The notes: generated by a model from the letters alone, not told the origin. A DNA stretch of 64,000 bases from Bacillus gobiensis (GCF_001278705.1 NZ_CP012600.1:806190-870189), one strand, 5' to 3'; counted from the first letter of the stretch, positions 8,030-17,003 are shown. Numbers and translations are program-made.

Positions 8030-8150
8030 TCTCCAAAGGGGAGTAGCGTCCGGAAGTTTTTTCGGAAACAAAGTCGTCAATTCATGAAATTTAATTTCAT
8101 CGGCTTTGTTGACATGATTTTCTAACCATGTTTAGCAAGACCTTTGCCTA
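8030..8150 (+). ncRNA. Mn2+ riboswitch (yybP-ykoY class)
   Basis: Contains the class hallmarks: AAAGGGGAGTAGC near 8034, GTCGTCAATTCATG, GTTGACATGA, and the closing AGCAAGACCTTTGCC that overlaps the terminator stem. It sits directly upstream of a TerC-family gene, the ykoY branch that names the class. Mn2+ binding is known to favour read-through, allowing export when Mn is high. Ends approximate. Confidence 0.93.
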
Positions 8151-8190
8151 ATAATGGCAGAGGTCTTTTTCATTTTCTGCCATTATTAGG
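8137..8190 (+). terminator. Riboswitch terminator plus overlapping inverted repeat
   Basis: AAGACCTTTGCC (8137-8148) pairs with GGCAGAGGTCTT (8156-8167), followed by T5: the regulated terminator. In addition CCTAATAATGGCAGA (8147-8161) is perfectly complementary over 15 bases to TCTGCCATTATTAGG (8176-8190). The two stems share bases and cannot coexist. Confidence 0.85.
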
Positions 8191-8226
8191 AAATGGAAGA
8201 AGAAAAAACTAAGGAGGAAGAAACAG

Positions 8227-9009
8227 TTGGATGTATCATTATTATTAGAATACGGTTGGGTACTGCTGGTGCTTATTGCATTGGAAGGGATTTTGGCTGC
8301 TGATAATGCCCTTGTCATGGCAGTAATGGTTAAGCACTTGCCTGATGAACAGCGGAAAAAAGCTCTATTTTATGGTTTAGCAGGTGCATTAATTCTTCGA
8401 TTTGGAGCTTTGTTTGCAATTTCTTTCCTAGTGAATGTTTGGCAGGTACAAGCAATTGGAGCGATTTATCTCATGTATATCGCTGTCAATCATGTGCTGA
8501 GAAAATTTGTATTCAAAAAAGATGAGCACGAAATGAAAACGAAGCAAAGCGGCTTTTGGGCAACTGTTTTAAAAGTCGAATTGGCGGACATTGCTTTTGC
8601 TGTTGACAGCATACTTGCAGCAGTCGCGCTTGCCGTAACACTTCCGGCAACAAATTTACCAGAAATTGGCGGTATGGACGGCGGACAATTTGCTGTTATT
8701 CTTGCCGGCGGATTAATCGGGGTTGTTATTATGAGGTTTGCTGCCACAATGTTTGTCAATCTGTTGAAGAGTCGTCCAAGCTTAGAAACAGCGGCGTTTT
8801 TAATCGTCGGATGGGTAGGCGTAAAGCTTGCTTTGTTTACACTGGGTCATGAGGACATTCACGTGATATCTCATGAATTTATCCATGGCGGCCTGTTTAA
8901 TCTCATTTTCTGGATCGTTCTGGCTGGAATTGCAGTGGGCGGATGGTTTCTCTCTAAGCCGAATCAGATAGAATCAGAAGATAAAATAAGAAAAATGAAT
9001 CAAGGCTAA
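8227..9009 (+). CDS. ykoY: TerC-family manganese exporter
   Basis: Integral membrane protein of the TerC family (MeeY/YkoY in B. subtilis), exporting Mn2+ and supplying it to secreted or membrane enzymes. The 260-aa product has about seven TM helices with conserved acidic residues in LEGILAADNALVMA (about 19-32) and in VELADIAFAVDSILAA (about 117-132), the family metal-binding helices. The start is TTG at 8227, set by AAGGAGG nine bases upstream and by homology. A Mn riboswitch controls it. It is monocistronic, with a terminator immediately after the stop. Confidence 0.93.
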   Translation: MDVSLLLEYGWVLLVLIALEGILAADNALVMAVMVKHLPDEQRKKALFYGLAGALILRFGALFAISFLVNVWQVQAIGAIYLMYIAVNHVLRKFVFKKDEHEMKTKQSGFWATVLKVELADIAFAVDSILAAVALAVTLPATNLPEIGGMDGGQFAVILAGGLIGVVIMRFAATMFVNLLKSRPSLETAAFLIVGWVGVKLALFTLGHEDIHVISHEFIHGGLFNLIFWIVLAGIAVGGWFLSKPNQIESEDKIRKMNQG

Positions 9010-9011
9010 GC

Positions 9012-9041
9012 AAAAGGTCTCCTTATTGGAGCCTTTTTTTT
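9012..9041 (+). terminator. Terminator of ykoY
   Basis: AAAGGTCTCC-TTATT-GGAGCCTTT stem, one mismatch, followed by a T-run. Confidence 0.8.
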
Positions 9042-9096
9042 GTAAGTGAAACAACATTTCAGTTTGTTAACAGATGTATTACAAATTCACACTATG

Positions 9097-9126
9097 AACC
9101 CCCTTATAACCGCGCACTTCCACGTA
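9097..9126 (+). promoter_or_regulatory. Possible SigI-type autoregulatory promoter
   Basis: AACCCCC (9097-9103) followed about 19 nt later by CGTA (9123-9126) resembles the C-rich -35 and CGAA -10 of SigI promoters, upstream of sigI itself. The -10 deviates by one base. Autoregulation is known in B. subtilis; the assignment here is tentative. Confidence 0.35.
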
Positions 9127-9251
9127 TTTTTCTAATAGATATAAAATAGCGGGTTGTTACAATCCGTCTAAAACATTGATTTTCACTTTTCTTCCTTTGC
9201 GAATCCCTGTTAAATTAGCTATTATTAATGGGTGAACAGGGAGGAACTGAG

Positions 9252-10004
9252 GTGAAACCAGTGTTTAGCCTTTTATTAAGGACAAGCAAAAAACAAACGT
9301 TAGAGGAGTCAATCAACATTATCCAAAAGGGAGACCTTGAGCTTAGAAATGATTTGATTCATCAGTATAAGCCATTTGTGGCTAAAACTGTTTCTTCCGT
9401 TTGTAAACGATATATAGACGAAAAAGATGATGAATTTAGCATAGGCTTAATTGCCTTTAATGAAGCGATAGAAAAATATTCCTCTGAAAAAGGGAATTCT
9501 CTGCTGGCATTTGCAGAATTGATTATTAAACGAAAAGTGATTGATTATATTCGAAAAGAAGCAAAAAATGCACAAAACATCTATATGGACTTGCAAGAGG
9601 GAGATGATTTGGAATCTTCCCAAAGCAAAGTAGAGGCAAGCCTTTCTATTGATGAATATCATCGTTTAAGTGAACAAGAGTCACGAAAAGAAGAAATTCT
9701 GCATTTTACGAAAGAACTTAATGAATATGGGCTGACCTTTAAAGAACTGATTAAACAGTCGCCTAAACATGCCGATGCACGTCAGAATGCGATTAAAGTA
9801 GCTGTTATTTTAAATGAAAATGAAGATTTAAAAGCCATACTTACAGAAAAAAAACAACTGCCTGTCAAACAGCTTGAAAAGCTTGTTGAAGTTAGCAGAA
9901 AAACAATCGAACGAAACAGAAAATATATCATTGCCATGTTTATTATTTTATCTGGAAACTATGTATACCTGAGAGAGTATTTAAAAGGGGTGCTTCATTC
10001 ATGA
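9252..10004 (+). CDS. sigI: RNA polymerase sigma factor SigI
   Basis: Alternative sigma-70 factor for heat and cell-wall stress. I start it at GTG 9252 (protein begins MKPVFSLLL, 250 aa) because GGGAGG lies 6 nt upstream and homologues start there; an ATG at 9228 would place the SD inside the gene. Region 2 (about 25-110, with DEFSIGLIAFNEAIEKY and KRKVIDYIRKE) is followed by the SigI-specific C-terminal DNA-binding domain with the conserved ISRKTIERNRKYIIA-like segment (VSRKTIERNRKY). It overlaps rsgI by 4 nt (ATGA), indicating translational coupling to its anti-sigma factor. Confidence 0.95.
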   Translation: MKPVFSLLLRTSKKQTLEESINIIQKGDLELRNDLIHQYKPFVAKTVSSVCKRYIDEKDDEFSIGLIAFNEAIEKYSSEKGNSLLAFAELIIKRKVIDYIRKEAKNAQNIYMDLQEGDDLESSQSKVEASLSIDEYHRLSEQESRKEEILHFTKELNEYGLTFKELIKQSPKHADARQNAIKVAVILNENEDLKAILTEKKQLPVKQLEKLVEVSRKTIERNRKYIIAMFIILSGNYVYLREYLKGVLHS

Positions 10005-11287
10005 AAAAAGGAATCGTTGTTGAAAAATCGGGAGGAATTGTCACGTTGCTTACCCCTGACGGACAATTTTTAAAAACTAAACAGCATGAAAGTATTTGTG
10101 AAATTGGCGAGGAAATCACATTTATGCCGGAAACAAGGGTAGATAGAAGGCGTGCCGGCTTTTTTGATTTGCTCCGGCTTCGCCCTGTTCAGTCAGGCGT
10201 TATTTCAATAGCGGCCATTGTGTTGTTTGTTTTTACAATTTTACCGATGTTCGCTGATAATAAGGCGTATGCTTATATGACGATTGATATTAACCCCAGC
10301 TTTGAGTTGACGTTGGACAGTAAATGTCAAGTGCTGTCAATCAGTGCGTTAAATGCCGAAGGTGAAAACTTATTAAATGGGATGAATGATTGGAGAAAAA
10401 AGGACGTAAGAAAAGTGGTAGACGAGATTATTGCGAACAGCTCCAAATCCCATTATCTTGTAAAAAATCAAGAAATTCTTATTTCAACAGTTTTTGAAAA
10501 TGATACACAGAATACATATCAAACAGATGTAAACAACCGAATAGATGAAATTTCAACGAACTACAGAAAAAAAGACTATAAGATGAGAACCCTGAAATCT
10601 GATTTAGATACTAGAAAAAAAGCGAAAGAACAAGGCGTTTCTACAGGGAAATACCTTGAAGGCGAAGAGCAATCAAAGGTCCTTGAAAAAGAACCGGATT
10701 CAAAAAGCGACGATAACCTTTCGAATGATTCTGAAGAAAAGGAATCCTCGAAAACTCCAGGAATAGACACAGATAAAGAAACTTCAGAGCAGGAAGATCG
10801 CAACGAAAACATCCCAAATGACGCCGAAAAAGACCAAACTTCCGACAATGTACCAGCTGAAGACGAAACTGAGAAATCAGAAGATGGGAATCCAGAAAAT
10901 GTACCTGAAAAACCATCAGACAAAGATCAGCAAAATGATGAAGAGGAAAACGAGAGCTGGTCAGGCGAAAAAGATGACAATGAAAACGAAACTAATAAAA
11001 ACGATGAAAAAGATGATAATGAAGACAAAACTAATAAAAACGATAATAAAGATGAAATTCACAAAAATGAGAAAGAAGACAGAAAGAACGATTTACATGA
11101 TCGTAAAAATGAACATGAAGAAAATAAGGACGAGAGTTATTATTCGAAAAAAAAGTGGAAGGATAATGACGAATTTTTTCTATCCAAATATGACAAAAAG
11201 AGAGAGAGAAGAGAGGAGAGAGAAGAGAGCGATAAGAGAAATAAACAGCACTCTGAAAAAAAACCGCCGAGAAATCCCGGCGATTAA
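10001..11287 (+). CDS. rsgI: Anti-sigma-I factor RsgI
   Basis: Membrane-spanning anti-sigma factor that holds SigI. The 428-aa protein has a cytoplasmic N-terminal domain (1-60), one TM helix (about 65-83), a conserved extracytoplasmic domain (about 88-190), and a long low-complexity tail rich in D, E, K, N and S (about 205-428). The NPS motif (N98-P99-S100), where RsgI proteins undergo self-cleavage before regulated proteolysis, is present. The tail is longer than in B. subtilis RsgI (381 aa) and is the least conserved part; it probably crosses or senses the wall (inference). Several long frames overlapping the tail are composition artefacts. Confidence 0.92.
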   Translation: MKKGIVVEKSGGIVTLLTPDGQFLKTKQHESICEIGEEITFMPETRVDRRRAGFFDLLRLRPVQSGVISIAAIVLFVFTILPMFADNKAYAYMTIDINPSFELTLDSKCQVLSISALNAEGENLLNGMNDWRKKDVRKVVDEIIANSSKSHYLVKNQEILISTVFENDTQNTYQTDVNNRIDEISTNYRKKDYKMRTLKSDLDTRKKAKEQGVSTGKYLEGEEQSKVLEKEPDSKSDDNLSNDSEEKESSKTPGIDTDKETSEQEDRNENIPNDAEKDQTSDNVPAEDETEKSEDGNPENVPEKPSDKDQQNDEEENESWSGEKDDNENETNKNDEKDDNEDKTNKNDNKDEIHKNEKEDRKNDLHDRKNEHEENKDESYYSKKKWKDNDEFFLSKYDKKRERREEREESDKRNKQHSEKKPPRNPGD

Positions 11288-11294
11288 TCTATGG

Positions 11295-11489
11295 TTATTT
11301 TGTATTTCCATTTAATTGAGCTTGTGCTTGTTGAACCAAACGTTTGGTGATTTCTCCCCCGACAGATCCATTGGCCCGTGACACAGTGTCTGACCCCAAT
11401 TGAACTCCGAATTCTTCTGCGATTTCAAATTTATATTGATCAAGAATTTGTTCGGCTGCCGGAACAAGTAATTTATTTCTTCGTGCCAT
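11295..11489 (-). CDS. sspD: Alpha/beta-type small acid-soluble spore protein
   Basis: DNA-saturating spore protein protecting against UV and hydrolytic damage. The 64 residues show both family signatures: a germination-protease site region ([10 protein letters not shown], about 20-29) and the C-terminal DNA-binding half ([20 protein letters not shown]). Length and location beside sigI-rsgI and ykrK match SspD. A GGGGGG-rich SD precedes ATG. Upstream on the minus strand GCATA and CACTATA about 19 nt apart fit a forespore SigG promoter loosely. Confidence 0.95.
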   Translation of the reverse strand: MARRNKLLVPAAEQILDQYKFEIAEEFGVQLGSDTVSRANGSVGGEITKRLVQQAQAQLNGNTK

Positions 11490-11633
11490 GTTTTTTTACC
11501 CCCCTTTATATAAAAATTGCTGCATGTATAGTGTTGGCTGCCTCCTAATTTTTATGCTGGCAATTGTTGAGGGATATAAAACTTTGCATTCAAAAAAACC
11601 GGACATATGCCCGTAATTTGAACGCTTACTTTT

Positions 11634-12338
11634 TTACATTGGCCGATCAGAAAGTGCATGCTGGACAATGGATTGGGCGGATACCTGCAAATGAAAGCAT
11701 AGAATCGAAAGAACAGTAGCAGCTGTTAATTCCTTCACCATTTCCCAGTCTTCATTGTTTAGATGTGGAAATAAACCAGCAAGCTGCTCTGCTTCTTTTT
11801 TTAGTATAATCGTGATTTCGTTATCTTTCAGTGAATAATTTTTTTCTTCAGACAGCATAATGGATAAAAGCCGGGCGCAGCCCTCGTAAAAATCGATAGG
11901 GCTGACGACATCGTCAGACCGGTCATCAATGTTGTTAAAAAGCAGCTTTAAAATGTTTCTGATCGTGTCAAAGTCATAAATGGACTTTAAGTCTCGTACA
12001 ATTAAAAGAATCACCACTTGATCGACAGAATATTTTTTGCCGAGCTCTGGATGGCCGATTAAATCTTTTATATCTCGTTTAATCCAATTTTGAATGGCTG
12101 AAGGCTTTAAGGATGTCAGCTCACATAAATTTCCTAATTCAACAATTTCATTTGTTGAAAAGCCGTAATCCTTTTTTTGTTTTCGTTTTTCATACCTCAT
12201 CAAAAAAAGAGGGACGACTGTGTCGTGCTTGCTTCTTTCTGACTTACTGATTATTTCTAAAGGTTTCTCATCGATTTCGCCCTTTAGCGAATGTAATAGC
12301 TTAACCATTTCCATTCGGTTTAAGTTGTGGAGTTTCAT
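11634..12338 (-). CDS. ykrK: HtpX regulator YkrK (DUF1836)
   Basis: A 234-aa DUF1836 protein with a MerR-like helix-turn-helix in the middle (about 75-115: LCELTSLKPSAIQNWIKRDI and HPELGKKYSVDQVVILLIV) and an all-helical C-terminal half. The B. subtilis orthologue represses the heat-inducible htpX. Here ykrK and htpX are divergent and share a region with a perfect 22-bp palindrome (12425-12446), the obvious operator. The N-terminal 60 residues have no clear fold. Confidence 0.88.
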   Translation of the reverse strand: MKLHNLNRMEMVKLLHSLKGEIDEKPLEIISKSERSKHDTVVPLFLMRYEKRKQKKDYGFSTNEIVELGNLCELTSLKPSAIQNWIKRDIKDLIGHPELGKKYSVDQVVILLIVRDLKSIYDFDTIRNILKLLFNNIDDRSDDVVSPIDFYEGCARLLSIMLSEEKNYSLKDNEITIILKKEAEQLAGLFPHLNNEDWEMVKELTAATVLSILCFHLQVSAQSIVQHALSDRPM

Positions 12339-12424
12339 AACTCACCTCTGTATCAGCTTTCTTCGTTGATTTTTGGGATAAAGCTTGTCTTTATAAGTGA
12401 TATTTCTTGCAATTTTAAATGATT

Positions 12425-12446
12425 CTTATATAATTTTCTATATAAG
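12425..12446 (+). promoter_or_regulatory. Palindromic operator between ykrK and htpX
   Basis: CTTATATA-ATTTTC-TATATAAG, perfect 8-bp arms with a 6-bp spacer, about 35 bp ahead of the htpX start and overlapping its promoter region. Probably bound by YkrK (inference). Confidence 0.7.
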
Positions 12447-12480
12447 TTCATTTGATCTTATTATAACATGGAGGGTAAAA

Positions 12481-13374
12481 ATGGGAAAAAGAATCTTTTT
12501 CTTTTTGTTGTCTAATATACTTGTTATCACAACGATTGGCATTGTGTTGACAATTGTAAGTTCCGCAACAGGAGTCAATGGATACTTCACAGCAGGCGGC
12601 ATCAACCTTGTCTATCTGCTTGTGTTTAGTGCGATCGTCGGCTTTACGGGATCGTTTATATCCTTGGCAATGTCTCGCTGGATGGCGAAAATGATGATGG
12701 GTGTACGGGTACTCAACCCGGCAAAACAATCGCTGTCGCTTGAAGAAGAACGCTTGGTTGAGCGGGTGCACAGGCTTGCTCGCGCGGCGGGCATTACTAA
12801 AATGCCTGAAGTAGGTATTTATCAGTCACCTGAGGTTAACGCCTTTGCAACCGGCCCTTCGAAAAACAAATCGTTAGTAGCCGTTTCTGCAGGTCTTCTA
12901 AATGAAATGGACGATGATGCGGTCGAAGGGGTTCTGGCTCATGAGGTAGCACATATTGCCAACGGCGACATGGTTACGATGACCCTTCTGCAAGGGCTGG
13001 TCAATACGTTTGTCGTCTTCTTCGCCAGAGTTGCTGCTTGGATCGCTTCAAGATTCGTAAGGGAAGATCTAGCTCCAATTGTTCATTTTATTGCAGTGAT
13101 CATCTTCCAAATTGTCTTTTCAATTTTAGGAAGCCTTGTTGTTTTTGCTTACTCTCGCCATCGCGAATTTCATGCGGACAGAGGAGGAGCCGATTTGGCA
13201 GGCAAAGACAAAATGATTCATGCACTTCGTTCTTTGCAACACTACTCATCCCGTGTAAGAGAAGAAGAGCAAGCATCTGTGGCGACTTTAAAAATCAATG
13301 GCAGGAGAAAATCATCCATTTTCTCAACTCACCCTGATCTGAACGAACGAATCAGCCGGCTGGAAGCAAAATAA
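12481..13374 (+). CDS. htpX: Membrane zinc metalloprotease HtpX
   Basis: M48-family membrane protease for quality control of membrane proteins. I use ATG 12481 ([10 protein letters not shown]) with GGAGGG 5 bases upstream; the longer frame has no SD. The 297-aa protein has two N-terminal TM helices (about 5-30 and 38-62), the zinc motif HEVAH (H154, E155, H158), another hydrophobic pair (about 165-220), and the third ligand Glu in the FHADR segment. Expected heat-induced and YkrK-repressed through the upstream palindrome. Confidence 0.95.
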   Translation: MGKRIFFFLLSNILVITTIGIVLTIVSSATGVNGYFTAGGINLVYLLVFSAIVGFTGSFISLAMSRWMAKMMMGVRVLNPAKQSLSLEEERLVERVHRLARAAGITKMPEVGIYQSPEVNAFATGPSKNKSLVAVSAGLLNEMDDDAVEGVLAHEVAHIANGDMVTMTLLQGLVNTFVVFFARVAAWIASRFVREDLAPIVHFIAVIIFQIVFSILGSLVVFAYSRHREFHADRGGADLAGKDKMIHALRSLQHYSSRVREEEQASVATLKINGRRKSSIFSTHPDLNERISRLEAK

Positions 13375-13377
13375 TAA

Positions 13378-13456
13378 GTGTTCATGGGATGTACAGTGAA
13401 GAGAGCGTTTAATATTTAGCTTTCGTACACTCATCCGAGCTGATCGTTGGATGAAC
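13378..13456 (+). ncRNA. Candidate structured RNA upstream of ktrD
   Basis: An outer stem GTTCAT (13380-13385)/ATGAAC (13450-13455) encloses a long hairpin (TGTAC...GTACA with inner GAGAGC/GCTTTC) and a second hairpin ATCC/GGAT. A classic terminator follows 25 nt later, then the ktrD gene. The layout resembles an aptamer plus expression platform, but I match it to no known class, and it could simply be the htpX 3' UTR. Confidence 0.35.
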
Positions 13457-13481
13457 TAATTTGTGATAAAGTAACTATGGG

Positions 13482-13511
13482 AGCATCTCTTGCCGAAGAG
13501 ATGCTTCTTTT
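13482..13511 (+). terminator. Terminator between htpX and ktrD
   Basis: AGCATCTCTT-GCCG-AAGAGATGCT, ten perfect base pairs, followed by TCTTTTTG. Confidence 0.9.
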
Positions 13512-13608
13512 TGCGTACTGGAATAGTTAATCAAGTGAATTAGACTTTTAAAACGACAAGATTTTCTATATACTGTAGTTTGTATTTAATTCCAAAGTGA
13601 GGACTCTC

Positions 13609-14955
13609 ATGAAAATAAAGTTGCAAAAAATCCTGAATATATTAACACCTTTTCAATTAATCGCCCTTTATTATGTTCTGGCTATTACGATTTCAGTCGT
13701 TTTACTCAGTTTGCCTGTTGCACATAAGGGAGGCGTTCAATGGTCATTTGTTGACGGACTGTTTACTGCGGTAAGTGCGGTAAGTGTGACCGGCTTAACA
13801 GTAGTAAATACAGCCGAAACCTTTAGCACAGCGGGGTACTTTATTTTAGCCCTAGTGCTGCAGTTGGGCGGAATTGGTATTATGACGCTAGGTACCTTAG
13901 TCTGGATCATAGTCGGAAAGCGAATTGGCCTGAAAGAACGAATGCTTATTATGGCCGAGCATAATCAATCCCATTTATCTGGGATCGTAAAATTGATAAA
14001 ACAGGTATTAATGCTCATCCTATTAATTGAATTTATTGGCGGCCTGATCCTTAGTCTTTATTTTTTGACCTACTATGATGCGAAGGAGGCTTTTTTACAC
14101 GGCTTCTTCGCGAGTATTAGTGCAACTACCAATGGAGGATTTGATATTACCGGTGACTCGATGGTTCCTTTTAAAGATGACTATTTTGTCCAGTTGATTA
14201 CCATGATTTTGATTATTTTGGGTGCCATTGGTTTTCCTGTTTTAGTTGAAGTGAAGAATTTTTTGTTTTCAAGGAATCAAAGAACTCGCTTTAGCCTTTT
14301 TTCGAAGTTGACAACCATTACGTTTTTTTTCTTAGTTACCGGCGGCGCAATGGGGATATTTGCCTTGGAAGCACGATTCTCATTTTCAGGAATGTCATGG
14401 CATGAAATCCTTTTTTATTCGTTATTTCAATCCGTTGCAACGAGGAGCGGAGGGCTTACGACGATTGATATCAGCCAATTTTCGGAACAAACACTGCTAT
14501 TTATCTGTGCCTTAATGTTTGTCGGTGCATCTCCCAGTTCTGTTGGAGGCGGTATAAGGACAACGACGTTTGCTCTTAATTTGCTGGCGTTGTTTCATTT
14601 TGCAAGAGGGAACAAATCTGTTAAAATTTTCAAACGGGAGCTTTATCAGGAAGACCTGTTAAAATCGTTAGTCGTTACAATGATGGCGATACTGCTCGTT
14701 TTTGCTTCTACACTTCTTTTGACAATTACAGAGAAGCATTCATTCGTCGCCGTTCTATTTGAAGTATGCTCAGCCTTTGGTACAACTGGTTTATCAATCG
14801 GAATTACGCCTGATTTAACTCCTTTCGGAAAATGTGTGCTGATGATTATCATGTTTATTGGAAGAATTGGTATCTTAACAATGTTGTATTTGATTGGAAG
14901 GAAAGTAGTCGAAGCCGATTATCATTATCCTAAGGAACGGGTGATTATCGGATAG
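13609..14955 (+). CDS. ktrD: Potassium uptake channel subunit KtrD
   Basis: Na+-linked K+ translocating subunit of the low-affinity KtrCD system; its gating partner KtrC is not in this window. Start at ATG 13609 with AGTGAGGA upstream (448 aa, as in the family). Four M1-P-M2 repeats can be followed, each with a selectivity-filter glycine: SVTGL (about 61-65), ATTNGGFDI, ATRSGGLTT and FGTTGLSIG. About eight TM helices in all. It may be governed by the structured leader and terminator upstream. Only 35 nt separate it from pbpC, so co-transcription is likely. Confidence 0.92.
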   Translation: MKIKLQKILNILTPFQLIALYYVLAITISVVLLSLPVAHKGGVQWSFVDGLFTAVSAVSVTGLTVVNTAETFSTAGYFILALVLQLGGIGIMTLGTLVWIIVGKRIGLKERMLIMAEHNQSHLSGIVKLIKQVLMLILLIEFIGGLILSLYFLTYYDAKEAFLHGFFASISATTNGGFDITGDSMVPFKDDYFVQLITMILIILGAIGFPVLVEVKNFLFSRNQRTRFSLFSKLTTITFFFLVTGGAMGIFALEARFSFSGMSWHEILFYSLFQSVATRSGGLTTIDISQFSEQTLLFICALMFVGASPSSVGGGIRTTTFALNLLALFHFARGNKSVKIFKRELYQEDLLKSLVVTMMAILLVFASTLLLTITEKHSFVAVLFEVCSAFGTTGLSIGITPDLTPFGKCVLMIIMFIGRIGILTMLYLIGRKVVEADYHYPKERVIIG

Positions 14956-14990
14956 TTAATTAGACGAAAGAGACAAAAGGGGAAGATGTC

Positions 14991-17003
14991 ATGCGAAAGC
15001 TCAATTTACTGCTATTACTTATAATGGGATTGTTGCTGTCAAATGGATGTACAAACGAACAGACACCTGATCAAAGCATGGAGGAGTTTGTTAATCAATG
15101 GAATAAACAGGAATTTTCCAATATGTACGGAAAGCTATCAGCAAATGCACAAAAGTCCATTTCAAAGGATCAGTTTGTCGAAAGATATGAAAAGATTTAT
15201 GAAGATATAGGTGCAAAAGATCTAAAAGTAAAAATAGCAAAGCAGGAAGACGAGGAAAAGCAAGGCAAGCAAGGGACGACAGAAAAAATTCCTTATGAAG
15301 TATCAATGAACACAATAGCGGGACCTGTTTCTTTTCAAGGCGAAGCTGAATTAGTACAAGAAAAAACTTACGACAAAAATCAATGGAAGCTCAATTGGAA
15401 TCCTTCCTTCCTGTTCTCCCAGCTTAATGAAGGCGAAACAATTCAAATCGCGGCGAATGAACCGAAACGCGGCCAAATTTTTGACCGGAATGGGCAGCCG
15501 CTCGCGATCAATGCAACAGTAAATGAAATCGGCGTCGTCCCGGGACAATTGGGTTCCGAAAAAGAAAAAGTGATTACCGAGTTAAGCAAAGAGCTCAAAA
15601 TGACCAGTGAAAGTATTGAAACCCTTCTTGCAGCGAATTGGGTAACCGACGATTCATACGTTCCGATAAAAAAACTAAAACCTGATCAGGCAGGGCTTGT
15701 GGAAAAACTGACACAATTGCCTGGGGTAATGAAAAAAGAGACAGAGTCAAGATATTATCCATATGGAGAACAAGCTGCACAATTAACAGGCTACATACGA
15801 GGAATTACGAATGAAGAGCTGGCTGAAAAAGAGAAAGAAGGTTATAGTCCTTCATCATTAATTGGTGTTGTTGGTTTAGAAAGCTTGTACGAAAAAGATC
15901 TTCGGGGTAAAACAGGCTGGACGATCAAAATTCCCGAATCTAATGAAATGATCGCATCTTCAGGCAAAGAGGACGGAAAGGACATCCAATTAACGATCGA
16001 TATTGATAAACAAACCGAAGCATATGAGCAACTAAAGGGCGATACGGGTGCAGCGGTTGTACTTGAACCAAAAACAGGTGAAACGCTTGCTCTTGCAAGT
16101 ACACCGTCCTATGATCCAAATGGTTTTCTTTTTGGGTGGGCTCCTGATGAGTGGGACCGACTGATCCAAAACCCTGATATGCCTTTTTCAGCCAAATTTA
16201 ATAAAACATATGCTCCTGGATCGACAATTAAACCGATCACAGCAGCAATCGGGATTGCCTCAGGAAAGCTAAATCCGCAGGAGGCTAAGTCGATAAACGG
16301 CAAACAGTGGCAAAAAGATTCATCATGGGGCGGATACCGTGTTACAAGGGTATCAGACGCTTTGAATCAAGTGAATCTTGTCAATGCTTTGATAACATCC
16401 GACAATATTTATTTTGCGCAAACTGCTTTAGATACAGGAACCGATCAATTTGTTGAAGGGCTGAAATCCTTTGGTTTTGAAGAAGAGCTTGGCTATGAAT
16501 TTACGACACAAAAGTCTACGATAGCCAACGAAGGAATTAAAAATGAGATCATGCTTGCGGATAGCGGATACGGGCAAGGGCAAATGCTAATGTCACCGAT
16601 TCACCTGGCTGCTGCTTATACTTCATTTGTTAATGAAGGAAATATGATTAAACCTTATTTGCTGAAAAAAGAAGGCCAAAGTCCAAATGCTTGGCATGAA
16701 GGAGTCGTTTCTAAGGACGGGGCTTCATATATTACTGAAGGCTTAAAAGGAGTAGTCGAGGATCCGCGTGGTTCAGCTTATAAACCCGTTAATAAAAAAC
16801 TGACGATAGCAGGGAAAACTGGAACGGCGGAATTAAAAGCAAGCCAGGATGACGAAAACGGGAAAGAAAACGGCTGGTTTGTAGCCTATGATTATAAAAA
16901 TGAAGACCTTTTGGTTACGATGATGGTTCAAGATGTTTCTAAAAAGGGCGGAAGCTCCTACGTTGTAAAAAAAGGAAAAGCATTGTTCACGGAAAAACAC
17001 TGA
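14991..17003 (+). CDS. pbpC: Class B penicillin-binding lipoprotein PBP3
   Basis: DD-transpeptidase anchored outside the membrane. The signal peptide ends in LLSNGC, giving a lipidated Cys at about residue 20. An NTF2-like MecA_N domain (about 25-145) is followed by a dimerisation domain (about 155-330) and the transpeptidase with S411-TIK414, S470-D-N472 and K609-T-G611. The 670-aa length and sequence match B. subtilis PbpC, but that gene lies far away near 0.47 Mb, so the position differs. It is the low-affinity, MecA-like architecture associated with beta-lactam tolerance (family knowledge). It follows ktrD closely and ends in a terminator. Confidence 0.92.
   Translation: MRKLNLLLLLIMGLLLSNGCTNEQTPDQSMEEFVNQWNKQEFSNMYGKLSANAQKSISKDQFVERYEKIYEDIGAKDLKVKIAKQEDEEKQGKQGTTEKIPYEVSMNTIAGPVSFQGEAELVQEKTYDKNQWKLNWNPSFLFSQLNEGETIQIAANEPKRGQIFDRNGQPLAINATVNEIGVVPGQLGSEKEKVITELSKELKMTSESIETLLAANWVTDDSYVPIKKLKPDQAGLVEKLTQLPGVMKKETESRYYPYGEQAAQLTGYIRGITNEELAEKEKEGYSPSSLIGVVGLESLYEKDLRGKTGWTIKIPESNEMIASSGKEDGKDIQLTIDIDKQTEAYEQLKGDTGAAVVLEPKTGETLALASTPSYDPNGFLFGWAPDEWDRLIQNPDMPFSAKFNKTYAPGSTIKPITAAIGIASGKLNPQEAKSINGKQWQKDSSWGGYRVTRVSDALNQVNLVNALITSDNIYFAQTALDTGTDQFVEGLKSFGFEEELGYEFTTQKSTIANEGIKNEIMLADSGYGQGQMLMSPIHLAAAYTSFVNEGNMIKPYLLKKEGQSPNAWHEGVVSKDGASYITEGLKGVVEDPRGSAYKPVNKKLTIAGKTGTAELKASQDDENGKENGWFVAYDYKNEDLLVTMMVQDVSKKGGSSYVVKKGKALFTEKH

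Noticed and set aside
10576..11315. Long frames on both strands over the rsgI tail (115, 91 and 165 aa)
   Set aside because: Low-complexity A/G-rich codons keep other frames open by chance; they lack SDs and give biased sequences.
13378..13480. ydaO c-di-AMP riboswitch upstream of ktrD
   Set aside because: Stems are present, but the conserved loop blocks of the ydaO class are not recognisable.
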